Shown here piece after piece: positions 24,585 through 32,409 of a DNA stretch of 42,902 nt; position 1 is the stretch's first letter, and each line of letters starts with the position of its first letter. This DNA comes from Accumulibacter sp032229525 (GTDB lineage: Bacteria > Pseudomonadota > Gammaproteobacteria > Burkholderiales > Rhodocyclaceae), in contig NZ_JAVTWB010000175.1 in the NCBI RefSeq assembly GCF_032229525.1, positions 1 through 42,902 on the forward strand. The letters run 5' to 3'. Both the position numbers and the translations under genes were made by a program. The notes beneath the pieces were generated by a model. That model was not told the origin of the DNA. It made no database searches and was given only the letters and a program-made list of their open reading frames with translations.

Positions 24585-27500
24585 TCACTTCTTGTCGGAC
24601 GAGTCCACCACAGGCATAAGCGTGAGGTAGGGGTGATCGAGGAGCTCGACGGTGACCGGCAAGGCCACTTTGCCGCCGGCGGCCACCGAGAGCTTCGGCG
24701 CGACCTTCAGCGCCAGGCCGAACGCCAGTTCGGCGGCCAGGTTTCCGGCGCCGGCACCTCCGCCTGCGCCCCCCGCACCTGCGCCGCCCGCGCCAGCTCC
24801 ACCGCCCAGCGCGGCCAGTGGAATCTCGCCCGCGATCTTCTGTGCGATCGAAGGCGCGGCCTCGAATGCCAATTCGCCCGTGCCGCCCAGCGTGGCCTCC
24901 ACGGAGATGATGGTTTCCCGTCGTGCCGCGACCGCGGTGAAGCGCAGCACGTTGCCGCTGGCGGGCTTGGTGATGGCGTTCGTCTTGCCCCACAGCTCCG
25001 GCGCCGTGAAGGTCGCCTGGTGCACGACCGGAAGTTTCGTCGGCAGCGTCTTGGCGACTGTCGGGTTGTCGTTGAGCAGTTCGGGAACATGCAGCGACAG
25101 GTCGCGGGGCGGGCAGACCGCGTTGTGCGCGATGAGCCGCACGCCGCCTATCGAGCCCGCGTCCGTGAAGCTCTTCCACAGCTCGTCCGGCAATGTGGCG
25201 GAGAATGATCCGTCCGGGGCGTTGTACGTGCCCAGCGTGTATTCCAGGTTCGCATGGTCCTTGATCATCACCTCGAAATCCGCGCCGAGGTCGGGGCCGC
25301 CCGTCCACCATTTCACGTCAAAGTTGAAGTAGCGCGGCGCTTCGAACGGGGCGGGCAATCCCACCGCGTTGCGCACGTTTTGGTCGAGCGCCTGCTGCTT
25401 GGTAGCTTGGCTCGCACCGCTGCCCTTGATGGTCTTGTCGGTGGCTTGGGCGGTGCGCGGGGTCACGGAGGGCTGGTTGCCGGTGGGCGGCTTGGCGTCG
25501 CCGCCGTCCGCGCCCCTGCCAGCGGTCGGCGTGGCCGGCGGCGTGCCGGGTTTGGCGGACTCGCCAGGCTTCAGCATGCCCGCGGCCTGCTGCGCCAGCG
25601 TCTGCAACAAGCCGCCGAGTTCCTTGGCCATCGACATGTCGCGGAAAATGTTGGCTTCGCCGAGCAGCTTGAGCGCGCCCGCAAGACCGGTCGGGTCCGG
25701 CGCGGCGGGCGGGTTGACGATGTTGACGACGGGCGAGGGCATCGTGGTCTGTTCGACGCTGGGCGTTTGTCCGCGTGGTCCCGGGCTCACGTCGGTGATG
25801 TCCGGTGCCTCGCACGGGCACGGCGACTCCTGCCACTGCCAGTAGCGTGTGTCGTCTATCTCTTCGCACGCGTTGCAGTGGCCGAGTTTGCCCTCGGCGA
25901 ACACGCCGCGCGTGGGAACCGTGAGCAGCGACTCGGCGACGCGGGCGTGTGGAGGTTCGAGCACATCGCCCAGGCCAAAGCGGTGGTCGTCCTGCAGCCG
26001 CAACCAGAAGTCCTCGCGGATCGGGAAGGCCACGGTCGTGCCGAGCACTTCGATCGGCCGGTTGTCGATGAAGTCCAGCAGCGGTACGCCGAACGCATCG
26101 ACGGTGATGGCGTCGTACTCGGTCGCCCGCTGGTTGGGGTCGCGGGCCAGCCATACCAGACGGCTGTAATACTCCTTGTGCGCCATCAGGTGTTCCTTGA
26201 GGCGGGCGAGGCAGCAGCGTTCGGGTTCGGGCAGGTTGATCGCGGAGAAACCTCCGGGCGTGGGTGCGCTGGCGGGGGCTGCCGGCGCCCAGATCGGCAG
26301 GTCGCGAACCGCCGTCGGTATCGCTTCGCCAAGTGGAATGCGAAACTCCATGTCACGCTCGACGCTACAGTAGAGTTCTCGTTCATTCCCGCCAGACGAG
26401 CCGTACAGCCGCGTTGCACCGAGCTTGAACGTGCGCACGTTGTATCCTCGATGCCCAAGTGCATCGTCCCATCCGAGGAACTCGACCCGAAGCGCCGCAA
26501 TGTCCGTGTATGCAATGCTGCCACCGGCCGGCGTCAGTAGTTCTGAGATGTACTTGCCTTGCACATCGACGAACTTTATCCAGTCTTTCTCCGGCGGGAC
26601 TCCATAAAGCATTTGTAGAATCGCGACGTCGCCGTTGCGCTTCAAGATTGACAGGCGAACGCGGCCACTCTCCTCAGCATCGCTGCCAACCACTAGTTCT
26701 GCACGAAACAAATCGAAACGAAGATTGCCCAAGTCGGCCTTCGTCGCCTCGTCGGCCTTCTGCATGCAGAGCAACTTATCCGCCGCATCGAAGCACTGCT
26801 TCAGTCGATCTTCCAGAAGACCCGCCTCCAGCACGCGACGGTAGGTGCGAATGCGCCTCTCATCGTTGAAATCGATCAGGTCGTGGTGGATCAACACGAC
26901 CGGCCGCGTGCCCACCCAGCGCGACACTACGCGTAGGTGACGCAGCACTTCGTAGTACAGGATGGTCAGTGCGTGGCAATGGTTGTTGTTGGTGAACGTG
27001 CGCGTTTCCAGCGTGTTCTGCTCGGCCTGGTTGGCCTGGATCACCACGGTGCTGTACAGGTCGCGCGTCACCGTCGTGGCCTGAGTGATCGTATCGTTCA
27101 ACTTCTGCAGCGAATTGCCTGCCAGTTTGCGCGTGCCCTTGGACGAGGAGGTCGCACCTCCAATCGACAACACACCGGCGCCGGCCATCGTCGAATAGGA
27201 ACCCTTGCCGGCGAGGCCTAACCCCGCCATGAAAGAGCCACCGGATTGGTGCTCGCGCAAGGTGGCGTTGACCGTTTCCTCGACGACGCGCTCGCGGTGC
27301 TGTTCGTGCAGCAGGTTCTCGGTTATTTTGGCATCGTCGGTGCGACTAATGTTGTCTTGCCGCGACCAGTTGATGACGGCGAGCTTGACGCTCTCGCACG
27401 GTGCGAGCGGCTGGCTGTAGAGGATCTGTCCCAGGGAGTGGCCGAGGTGGTACCAGTCGGTACGGTAGTCGAGCGCCACGCCCAGTCGAACTTTCGTCCG

Positions 27501-28202
27501 CGTGGGGCCTGAGTCCACCCCTGAGTCCGCGTGCTGGCTCAGGTCGAGCCGGGCGTCGGTGAAGCGCACGATCTCGGCGAAGCGGTACGTCTTGAGCGTG
27601 TGCTGTGCCGGCAGGATCGATTCGCAGCCGTCGGCGCCGATCAATAATGACGGGTTCGCGGCGAACGAGCCCGGCGACAGTCGCCAGTCCGCCAGGCGCG
27701 GGGTCTGCATCGACGGAAGTCTGACCTCCAGCCAGCCCGGTGGAAGGACGAAGCGCGGCAACTGAAGGGGAACGAAATACGAGTCCGGAGTGCGGACCTG
27801 CCGATCCAGTTCAAACACGTTGATCGGGTCGGCTCCGAGCGGGAAGATCCTGAGGGCGCGGACGATTCGAACGATCTCAAATCCTTCTTCGACCGGCGCG
27901 GTCAGCGTCTCGGCCGTCTCGTGAAATGGCTCCAAGTCAAACGAGCAGTATCCCGCGTGATCCGTTGCTAGGAGCCCCAATGGCAGCGTCTGGATAAGAA
28001 CCTTCTTCTCCCTCGCAAGCCCGGCCTCTAGTTCCATTAGGTCGGCGGGATGATCTCTCACGTGCCGGACCTTCTCGGCTTTGAGGCTTGCGACTAGGAG
28101 CTCGACTTCTGCTCGGATTGGGCGGCGGGAAATGGGTTCGTGATCGTTTTCGGAGTGAGCGAGTACAGCGCAAGTTGTTTTGGGAAAGTTCTCAAGTAGC
28201 AT
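24585..28202 (-). CDS. 1205-residue protein of unknown function
   Basis: Full-length frame with GAGG upstream of the ATG. No signal peptide or membrane segment at the N-terminus. By eye: a beta-rich N-terminal half (1-330); a Gly/Ser-rich segment around 330-375 (GLGLAGKGSYSTMAGAG); a helical region (about 375-500); a Cys cluster near 795-825 (HCNACEE...CPCE) that could bind metal; a Pro/Gly/Thr linker (about 915-965); a C-terminal domain (about 990-1150) with WWTGGPDLGADFE and YNAPDGSFSATLP; a Gly/Ala tract (GGGAGAGGAGAGG); and a short tail. The 3' half is much more GC-rich than the 5' half. I do not recognise the family. Modular build and size suggest a structural, surface-acting or scaffold protein. 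Confidence 0.7.
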   Translation of the reverse strand: MLLENFPKTTCAVLAHSENDHEPISRRPIRAEVELLVASLKAEKVRHVRDHPADLMELEAGLAREKKVLIQTLPLGLLATDHAGYCSFDLEPFHETAETLTAPVEEGFEIVRIVRALRIFPLGADPINVFELDRQVRTPDSYFVPLQLPRFVLPPGWLEVRLPSMQTPRLADWRLSPGSFAANPSLLIGADGCESILPAQHTLKTYRFAEIVRFTDARLDLSQHADSGVDSGPTRTKVRLGVALDYRTDWYHLGHSLGQILYSQPLAPCESVKLAVINWSRQDNISRTDDAKITENLLHEQHRERVVEETVNATLREHQSGGSFMAGLGLAGKGSYSTMAGAGVLSIGGATSSSKGTRKLAGNSLQKLNDTITQATTVTRDLYSTVVIQANQAEQNTLETRTFTNNNHCHALTILYYEVLRHLRVVSRWVGTRPVVLIHHDLIDFNDERRIRTYRRVLEAGLLEDRLKQCFDAADKLLCMQKADEATKADLGNLRFDLFRAELVVGSDAEESGRVRLSILKRNGDVAILQMLYGVPPEKDWIKFVDVQGKYISELLTPAGGSIAYTDIAALRVEFLGWDDALGHRGYNVRTFKLGATRLYGSSGGNERELYCSVERDMEFRIPLGEAIPTAVRDLPIWAPAAPASAPTPGGFSAINLPEPERCCLARLKEHLMAHKEYYSRLVWLARDPNQRATEYDAITVDAFGVPLLDFIDNRPIEVLGTTVAFPIREDFWLRLQDDHRFGLGDVLEPPHARVAESLLTVPTRGVFAEGKLGHCNACEEIDDTRYWQWQESPCPCEAPDITDVSPGPRGQTPSVEQTTMPSPVVNIVNPPAAPDPTGLAGALKLLGEANIFRDMSMAKELGGLLQTLAQQAAGMLKPGESAKPGTPPATPTAGRGADGGDAKPPTGNQPSVTPRTAQATDKTIKGSGASQATKQQALDQNVRNAVGLPAPFEAPRYFNFDVKWWTGGPDLGADFEVMIKDHANLEYTLGTYNAPDGSFSATLPDELWKSFTDAGSIGGVRLIAHNAVCPPRDLSLHVPELLNDNPTVAKTLPTKLPVVHQATFTAPELWGKTNAITKPASGNVLRFTAVAARRETIISVEATLGGTGELAFEAAPSIAQKIAGEIPLAALGGGAGAGGAGAGGAGGGAGAGNLAAELAFGLALKVAPKLSVAAGGKVALPVTVELLDHPYLTLMPVVDSSDKK

Positions 28203-28978
28203 GATCAGTGCCTCTCGAAAGTTGTGCTGCGCCGGGGAGCCCGCTCGCGTTCTCGAGCGGCTACGCGAGATTGATACTGAAGCTCCGCAAGAATCCCCAT
28301 CGTGCCATGTCGCTCATCAATATGCCAGTCTGAGAGAGAAATCATAACCCAGTGGTCAGAGAGACATCCCGAAAAATTGCTGACAGTAGGGACTCAATGG
28401 GGAAATGGTGATATCCAACAGCTCTTCGTGTTCATGTTGGCGAGTGAGCGATGAGACGCTTCATCTTGGCACAAACTTTGGGGGGAGCAGTCCTGCTGAC
28501 GAGACCGAAGATGTCAACTCGGTGGCGGCTCCCGTAGCATCATTCCCGAGACGGTGATCGTTGAATGCGGGGCGTATTCTGATGGTCGGTTCTTGGGGTA
28601 TTTGCCGAGCGTGCTGGGCAACAGAGTGTTTCAACACAATAGGAGTTAGACTCAACACTCGTGTCACACGCCGCCATTTAACCTCTCGTCCGCGACCGAC
28701 TCACAGCCGCTTGGCATACTCTCGTCAAGGCGCACAGTTGTACGGCAAACCGAGGCGCTGCGAAGGTCACAGACCCTCGCAGCGGAGCCCTCCTCTGCCC
28801 TCGAACTACATCGTCTTGCCGGCCAGCGCGTCGGCGCTGCCGATCGACGCCGGATTGGTAAGCCTGTCTTCATCGTCTTGCTGCGCGGGCGACGTCAGGT
28901 CTTGCCCCTGGCCTCTTTGATCAAAGCTTTTCGACCAATCGACTTCGTCGCATTTGCCCGTCGGGTTGGCGCCCTCTG
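28203..28978. other. Long gene-poor stretch upstream of the parDE module
   Basis: About 775 bases with no supported gene on either strand. Its left end carries the promoter of the 1205-aa gene. Short open frames exist but none has both a ribosome-binding site and protein-like composition. It may be decayed sequence between insertions. Confidence 0.4.
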
Positions 28979-28979
28979 T

Positions 28980-29007
28980 ACTATTGATAACCTATTTTAT
29001 CAATAGT
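28980..29007. repeat. 28-bp palindrome with 11-6-11 layout, candidate recombination site
   Basis: ACTATTGATAA (28980-28990), spacer CCTATT, and TTATCAATAGT (28997-29007). The arms are perfect inverted repeats (12 bp if one flanking T/A is counted). This is exactly the geometry of dif/Xer sites: two 11-bp arms whose inner ends are ATAA and TTAT around a 6-bp spacer. It lies 84 bases before parD and 625 bases before a tyrosine recombinase gene. An operator role is the alternative. Confidence 0.5.
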
Positions 29008-29045
29008 AAGATGCCTGGAAGCTGTTGCGCTCGACAGAACGCCGT

Positions 29046-29064
29046 TGTATTAGTATCTAATACA
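29046..29064. promoter_or_regulatory. Probable parDE operator
   Basis: Inverted repeat TGTATTAG-TAT-CTAATACA, 26 bases before the parD ATG and rich in A+T. Ribbon-helix-helix antitoxins such as ParD repress their own promoter at palindromes in this position. Confidence 0.6.
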
Positions 29065-29090
29065 CAAAAGCAGCCCAGAAAGGAGCCGCC

Positions 29091-29351
29091 ATGCCGAGAA
29101 ACACCAGCGTCACCCTGGGTGAACACTTCGAAGGCTTTATCGCCAAGCAGATCGATGCCGGCCGCTTCGAGTCCAAGAGCGAAGTGGTGCGCGCCGCGAT
29201 GCGGTTGCTCGAAGAGCACGAACAGAAAGTGAGCGCCTTGCGTCAGGCCCTGGTCGAGGGCGAGACGAGCGGCGAACCGGTACCCTTCGCGATGGCATCG
29301 ATCATCGAGGAGGCACGCCAGGAGGCCAAAAGCGGTTCCGTAGATGCTTGA
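29091..29351 (+). CDS. parD: ParD-family antitoxin
   Basis: 86 residues. The N-terminal ribbon-helix-helix (TSVTLGEHFEGFIAKQIDAG, FESKSEVVRAAMRLLEEHE) is typical of the ParD/CC2985 antitoxins and binds operator DNA. The C-terminal half (ALVEGETSGEPVPFAMASII) would be disordered alone and wrap the toxin. AAGGAG lies 8 bases before the ATG. It overlaps parE by 8 bases, so antitoxin and toxin are coupled. IncP plasmids commonly carry parDE between Tra1 and Tra2, the position it has here. Confidence 0.92.
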   Translation: MPRNTSVTLGEHFEGFIAKQIDAGRFESKSEVVRAAMRLLEEHEQKVSALRQALVEGETSGEPVPFAMASIIEEARQEAKSGSVDA

Positions 29352-29634
29352 ACTGCTTGTTCGTCCGCGCGCGCGCCGCGACCTCAAGGACATTTGGAGC
29401 TACACCGTTCAGCAATGGGGCGAGGCGCAAGCGGATCAATACCTGTACGACCTCGACCGGGAGATTCAGGGGCTGCTGAAGTTTCCGGAGCTGGGAACAC
29501 CAGTCGATCATGTCCGGGCGGGCTATCGGCGGCTGCACGTGAAACGTCACCTGGTCTTCTATCGCCGCAACGGTCAGCGCCTTGAGATCGTTCGTGTGCT
29601 GCACGACGCCATGGATGTCAAAAGCCATCTATGA
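29344..29634 (+). CDS. parE: ParE-family toxin
   Basis: 96 residues of the RelE/ParE fold: MLELLVRPRARRDLKDIWSY, LDREIQGLLKFPELGTPVD, GYRRLHVKRHLVFYRR, LEIVRVLHDAMDV. ParE toxins poison DNA gyrase; the toxin is released when ParD decays in plasmid-free cells. It is complete, with the usual short length. The stop overlaps the start of the recombinase gene (ATGA), an operon arrangement that couples addiction to multimer resolution. Confidence 0.92.
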   Translation: MLELLVRPRARRDLKDIWSYTVQQWGEAQADQYLYDLDREIQGLLKFPELGTPVDHVRAGYRRLHVKRHLVFYRRNGQRLEIVRVLHDAMDVKSHL

Positions 29635-30641
29635 CCCGGCGTGATCTTGTCGAAGGATTGGACGACCTCCCCGTGAGCGACACAGCCACCCTCCCCGCCC
29701 TCCCGGCCGTCGCTTCCCGGCTCTTGACCGCCGAACGCTTCCAGCGCCTGGCCGACGTGCCCCCCGAAATCGAATGGTTCGCCAACCTCGGCAACAAGGC
29801 CACCCGTCGCGCCTACGAAAACGCCCTCGGGGATTTCATGAAGTTCACCGGCATCGTGAAGCCCGAGGAATTTCGCGGCGTGACCCGCGCCCACGTCATC
29901 GCCTGGCGCGACGACCTGGTGCAGCGCGCCTTGAGCGGCATGACCGTCCGCCATCGCCTGGCGGCGCTGTCGTCGCTGTTCGAGTCCCTGTGCGAGAAGA
30001 ACGCCGTGACCCATAACCCGGTCAAGGGCGTCAAGCGCCCGCCGGTGGAAAGCTACGAAGGCAAGACCCCGGCCCTCGGCGATCACCAGGCGCGCAAGCT
30101 GCTCGACGCGCCCGACGGCGTGTCACTCAAGGGCAAGCGCGACCGCGCCATCCTGGCCACCCTGCTCTATCATGCGCTACGTCGCGAAGAGCTGTGCCGG
30201 CTGAAGGTCAAGGACTTCAAGCACGAGCGGCGCGGCGTGCCGCACCTGAAGGTGTTCGGCAAGGGCGGCAAGATCCGCTATGTCCCGCTGCACCCCGCAG
30301 CCAGCGGCTTGATCGGCGACTATCTTGAGATCGCAGGGCATGGCGCGGACGATGCCGGCGCGCTGTTCCGGCCGCTGCGCAACAACTGCACCGGCACACT
30401 GGAAAAAGCGATCACACCCGACGCGGTTTACAAACTGGTGCGGCAATACTCAACGGCGCTGGGTTTCGCGATCGGGGCGCACGCGTTGCGGGCGACCGCC
30501 GCGACCAACGCGCTTGACCACCAGGCCGACATCGCCAAGGTGCAGGAGTGGCTGGGTCATGCCAACATCGCCACCACCCGGATTTACGATCACCGCAAGA
30601 CTCGGCCGGAGGACAGTCCGACCTTCAAGGTCGCCTACTAG
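29631..30641 (+). CDS. Tyrosine recombinase (XerC/D-like), probable plasmid resolvase
   Basis: 336 residues: N-terminal SAM-like core-binding domain (about 45-135, RRAYENALGDFMKF...SLFESLCEKN) and a C-terminal catalytic domain. It keeps the family residues: Arg in HALRREELCRL (about 182), Lys in FGKGGKIRYVPL (about 207), HxxR in AHALRATAATNAL, His in WLGHANIATTRIYDH, with the Tyr of RIYD as nucleophile. It is translationally coupled to parE. Likely job: resolving plasmid multimers to secure partition, using a nearby site such as the 28-bp palindrome at 28980. It could alternatively be an integrase that brought in cargo. Confidence 0.88.
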   Translation: MTRRDLVEGLDDLPVSDTATLPALPAVASRLLTAERFQRLADVPPEIEWFANLGNKATRRAYENALGDFMKFTGIVKPEEFRGVTRAHVIAWRDDLVQRALSGMTVRHRLAALSSLFESLCEKNAVTHNPVKGVKRPPVESYEGKTPALGDHQARKLLDAPDGVSLKGKRDRAILATLLYHALRREELCRLKVKDFKHERRGVPHLKVFGKGGKIRYVPLHPAASGLIGDYLEIAGHGADDAGALFRPLRNNCTGTLEKAITPDAVYKLVRQYSTALGFAIGAHALRATAATNALDHQADIAKVQEWLGHANIATTRIYDHRKTRPEDSPTFKVAY

Positions 30642-30862
30642 AGAATGCTAGCGTCTTTTATCAGTCCGGACCGGCCACTGGGTTCTTGCTCTTGATTTCC
30701 GCCGCGACATCCTGGCGACGGTGACTCACCGTAGCTTGAACTGAGGGACGGCGCTCAACATCCGGAGGGCGTCGACGTTGCCATGCGTCATCGATGCTGT
30801 CGCGCCTAGCGTTGTGTGGTTTGCCACCGCACCCGAGCGGAAGTGCCGCGTAAAATTCGCCG

Positions 30863-31147
30863 ATGATCCGCCCCGAACTCATCAACCGACTCGCTGCCCA
30901 CTTCCCGCAGTTCACCCCAAAAGATACCGAACTTGCGGTGAAGGCCATTCTTGAAGCGCTGAGCAACACGCTGGTGAAGGGGGACCGCATTGAAATACGC
31001 GGTTTCGGAAGCTTCGGGCTCAACTACCGGCCGCCCCGTACTGGGCGCAACCCAAAAACCGGTGAGGCCGTGCAGGTTCCAGCGAAAGCTGTGCCCCACT
31101 TTCAGGCGGGGAAAGAACTGCGTACCAAGGTTGACTCGGGCAGATAA
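30863..31147 (+). CDS. IHF/HU-family DNA-bending protein
   Basis: 94 residues: MIRPELINRLAAHFPQF, then TELAVKAILEALSNTLVKGDRIEIRGFGSFGLNYRPPRTGRNPKTGE and VPAKAVPHFQAGKELR. It is full length and closest in pattern to IhfB, with the Pro-tipped arm present (RNPKTG). It could bend DNA at oriV, oriT or the recombination site, or buffer the effect of the plasmid on the host chromosome. It stands alone, 220 bases after the recombinase gene and in the same direction. Confidence 0.88.
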   Translation: MIRPELINRLAAHFPQFTPKDTELAVKAILEALSNTLVKGDRIEIRGFGSFGLNYRPPRTGRNPKTGEAVQVPAKAVPHFQAGKELRTKVDSGR

Positions 31148-31558
31148 GCGCTCCGTGATTGAGTTCTGCTCGTGCGGAGGTATGCCTTCCGCATGTGTCG
31201 TAGAACGAAACTGATGGTCTCAGATCGGCCAGGAGCAGTAATTCTACCCCGCCAGATTGTTGACCATCAAAGGGCCGCTGTACTCTGCAACCTGCCGGAT
31301 AACCTACGCGAACTGATCGTACTCACGCGAACAACTCGGCCTTTGCCTACGCATGTGCTATCGCCGGAATTCGACTGCAACAGCTACGGATCCGGCCAGT
31401 CAAACATACGCGATTCCGGAGACGCGCTCCGCATATTCAAGCCGAAGTGATCGCTGTCATGACAAAAAAAAACCCGCGAAATAGGCTGTCGGTAGCGAAC
31501 ATTTTTCGCTGGCAGCGAAAAATGTCTTGCGCTCAGAGTGCATCTTGGCTAGAGTTCT
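31148..31558. other. Gene-poor stretch with a 12-bp perfect hairpin
   Basis: About 410 bases with no convincing gene. The main feature is ACATTTTTCGCT-GGC-AGCGAAAAATGT (31499-31525), a perfect 12-bp stem with a 3-base loop just left of the retron leader. It may end transcription from the IHF-like gene, though no T tract follows, or be an element end or part of the retron RNA. Confidence 0.4.
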
Positions 31559-31559
31559 T

Positions 31560-31830
31560 CACGTAGCTTGGATAACAGAGAAGCCCTTGAATGCTGTTTT
31601 GAGCCTCGGCTCGGGGTGGGCGTGTTTTTGCCTACCAAAACTTTGCCTCGGTCTTCACGCCGCGAGTCGATGACGCGCCGGCACCGGACTGTGCGAACCT
31701 GATCGCGAGGGCGCGATCAGTCAATTAGTGGTTCACAAGGGGATTGGTCGTTTTCCTGCCTAAGAAGGAGCGAGGGGAAGGCGTTTTGCCTTCACGCCAG
31801 CTCTTCAGCTGGTGCTTTCTTAGGAGTAGC
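31560..31830 (+). ncRNA. Candidate retron msr-msd leader RNA
   Basis: Noncoding, structured stretch upstream of the retron-type genes. Visible stems: GAGCC/GGCTC (31600-31611), TGATCGCG/CGCGATCA (31700-31719), and a composite fold from CCTAAGAA (31759-31766) to TTCTTAGG (31818-31825) that encloses GAAGGC/GCCTTC and CCAGCT/AGCTGG hairpins. The 31590s carry TGCTGTTTTGAGC, resembling the U-rich loop of msr stem-loops. I could not assign a1/a2 with confidence. The best flanking match is GTAGCTT (31563-31569) with AAGCTAC (32059-32065), only 7 bp, which would enclose the small ORF. The limits are approximate. Confidence 0.45.
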
Positions 31831-31832
31831 AG

Positions 31833-32060
31833 ATGAAGCACCAAGTTACAGAACGACCAGAGTGTAGTGAAGTTGTAGAAAAAGCGCATGAGAAAGGCTC
31901 CTTGGCTCAAAAGACCAAGGCGAGGCTCAAGTTTTTGGTGAGCTTCGTGTTTATGAGGCCCGCAACTTGGCGCTGGATTATCGTCCATATCCCCGATGCC
32001 TGGGAGAAGGCCGAGGCAGTAAGCAAGCAATTCATCGCTTGGTTTGCTGACCACTTCTAA
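31833..32060 (+). CDS. 75-residue small protein in the retron-type locus, possible toxin
   Basis: MKHQVTERPECSEV... with a basic, hydrophobic middle (about 31-54: LKFLVSFVFMRPATWRWIIV) and an amphipathic tail (FIAWFADHF). AGGAG lies 6 bases before the ATG, but part of it (TTAGG) is the right arm of the CCTAAGAA/TTCTTAGG stem of the leader RNA, so translation should be low unless that RNA is opened or copied. It sits between the candidate msr-msd and the HTH gene. Small, membrane-seeking and structurally repressed proteins are often toxins; that is inference. I do not recognise the family. Confidence 0.55.
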   Translation: MKHQVTERPECSEVVEKAHEKGSLAQKTKARLKFLVSFVFMRPATWRWIIVHIPDAWEKAEAVSKQFIAWFADHF

Positions 32061-32094
32061 GCTACACACCCCTTCACTTTTTGAGATGATTACT

Positions 32095-32409
32095 ATGATT
32101 GCAAGAGCATTGAAGTTGATCCGCCAGTATCACAGACTGAGCCAAACAGAACTGGCCGGTAAGTTATTTATTTCCACTTCATACCTGTCTGAGCTTGAAG
32201 GAGGGAAAAAAGAAGCTTCTTTGGATATACTGCAAAGATATGCTGATTGTTTTAAGGTCCCTTTGTCGTCGTTAGTCGTCTTCTCCGAGACTCTTCAAGG
32301 CGCGCATAGTGTCAGCAAAGCAAGAGCATTTATCTCGAAGAAAATGCTTAGAATTCTTGAATGGATTTCTGATAACGATGATTCCTCAAACATCAAGAGA
32401 ACCGCTTAG
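32095..32409 (+). CDS. Xre-type helix-turn-helix protein of the retron-type locus
   Basis: About 104 residues. The HTH domain (LKLIRQYHRLSQTELAGKLF, STSYLSELEGGKKEASLDIL, YADCFKVPLSSLV) covers residues 5-65, followed by a helical tail (SKARAFISKKMLRILEWI). The ATG at 32095 has TGAG about 9 bases upstream; one at 32086 is in frame but has no spacing. It overlaps the reverse transcriptase gene by 32 bases. In the retron classification as I remember it, one group (type VI) pairs the RT with an HTH protein, which fits. It may control the small ORF or bind the RT-DNA. A+T-rich, unlike the backbone. Confidence 0.85.
   Translation: MIARALKLIRQYHRLSQTELAGKLFISTSYLSELEGGKKEASLDILQRYADCFKVPLSSLVVFSETLQGAHSVSKARAFISKKMLRILEWISDNDDSSNIKRTA

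Noticed and set aside
25254..26540. 428-codon plus-strand frame opposite the 1205-aa gene
   Set aside because: High-GC shadow frame, Arg/Gly/Ala-rich without a domain. The minus frame is longer and has a ribosome-binding site.
31172..31450. 92-codon plus-strand frame after the IHF-like gene
   Set aside because: No ribosome-binding site, Arg-rich start, no recognisable motif. Left as noncoding or decayed sequence.
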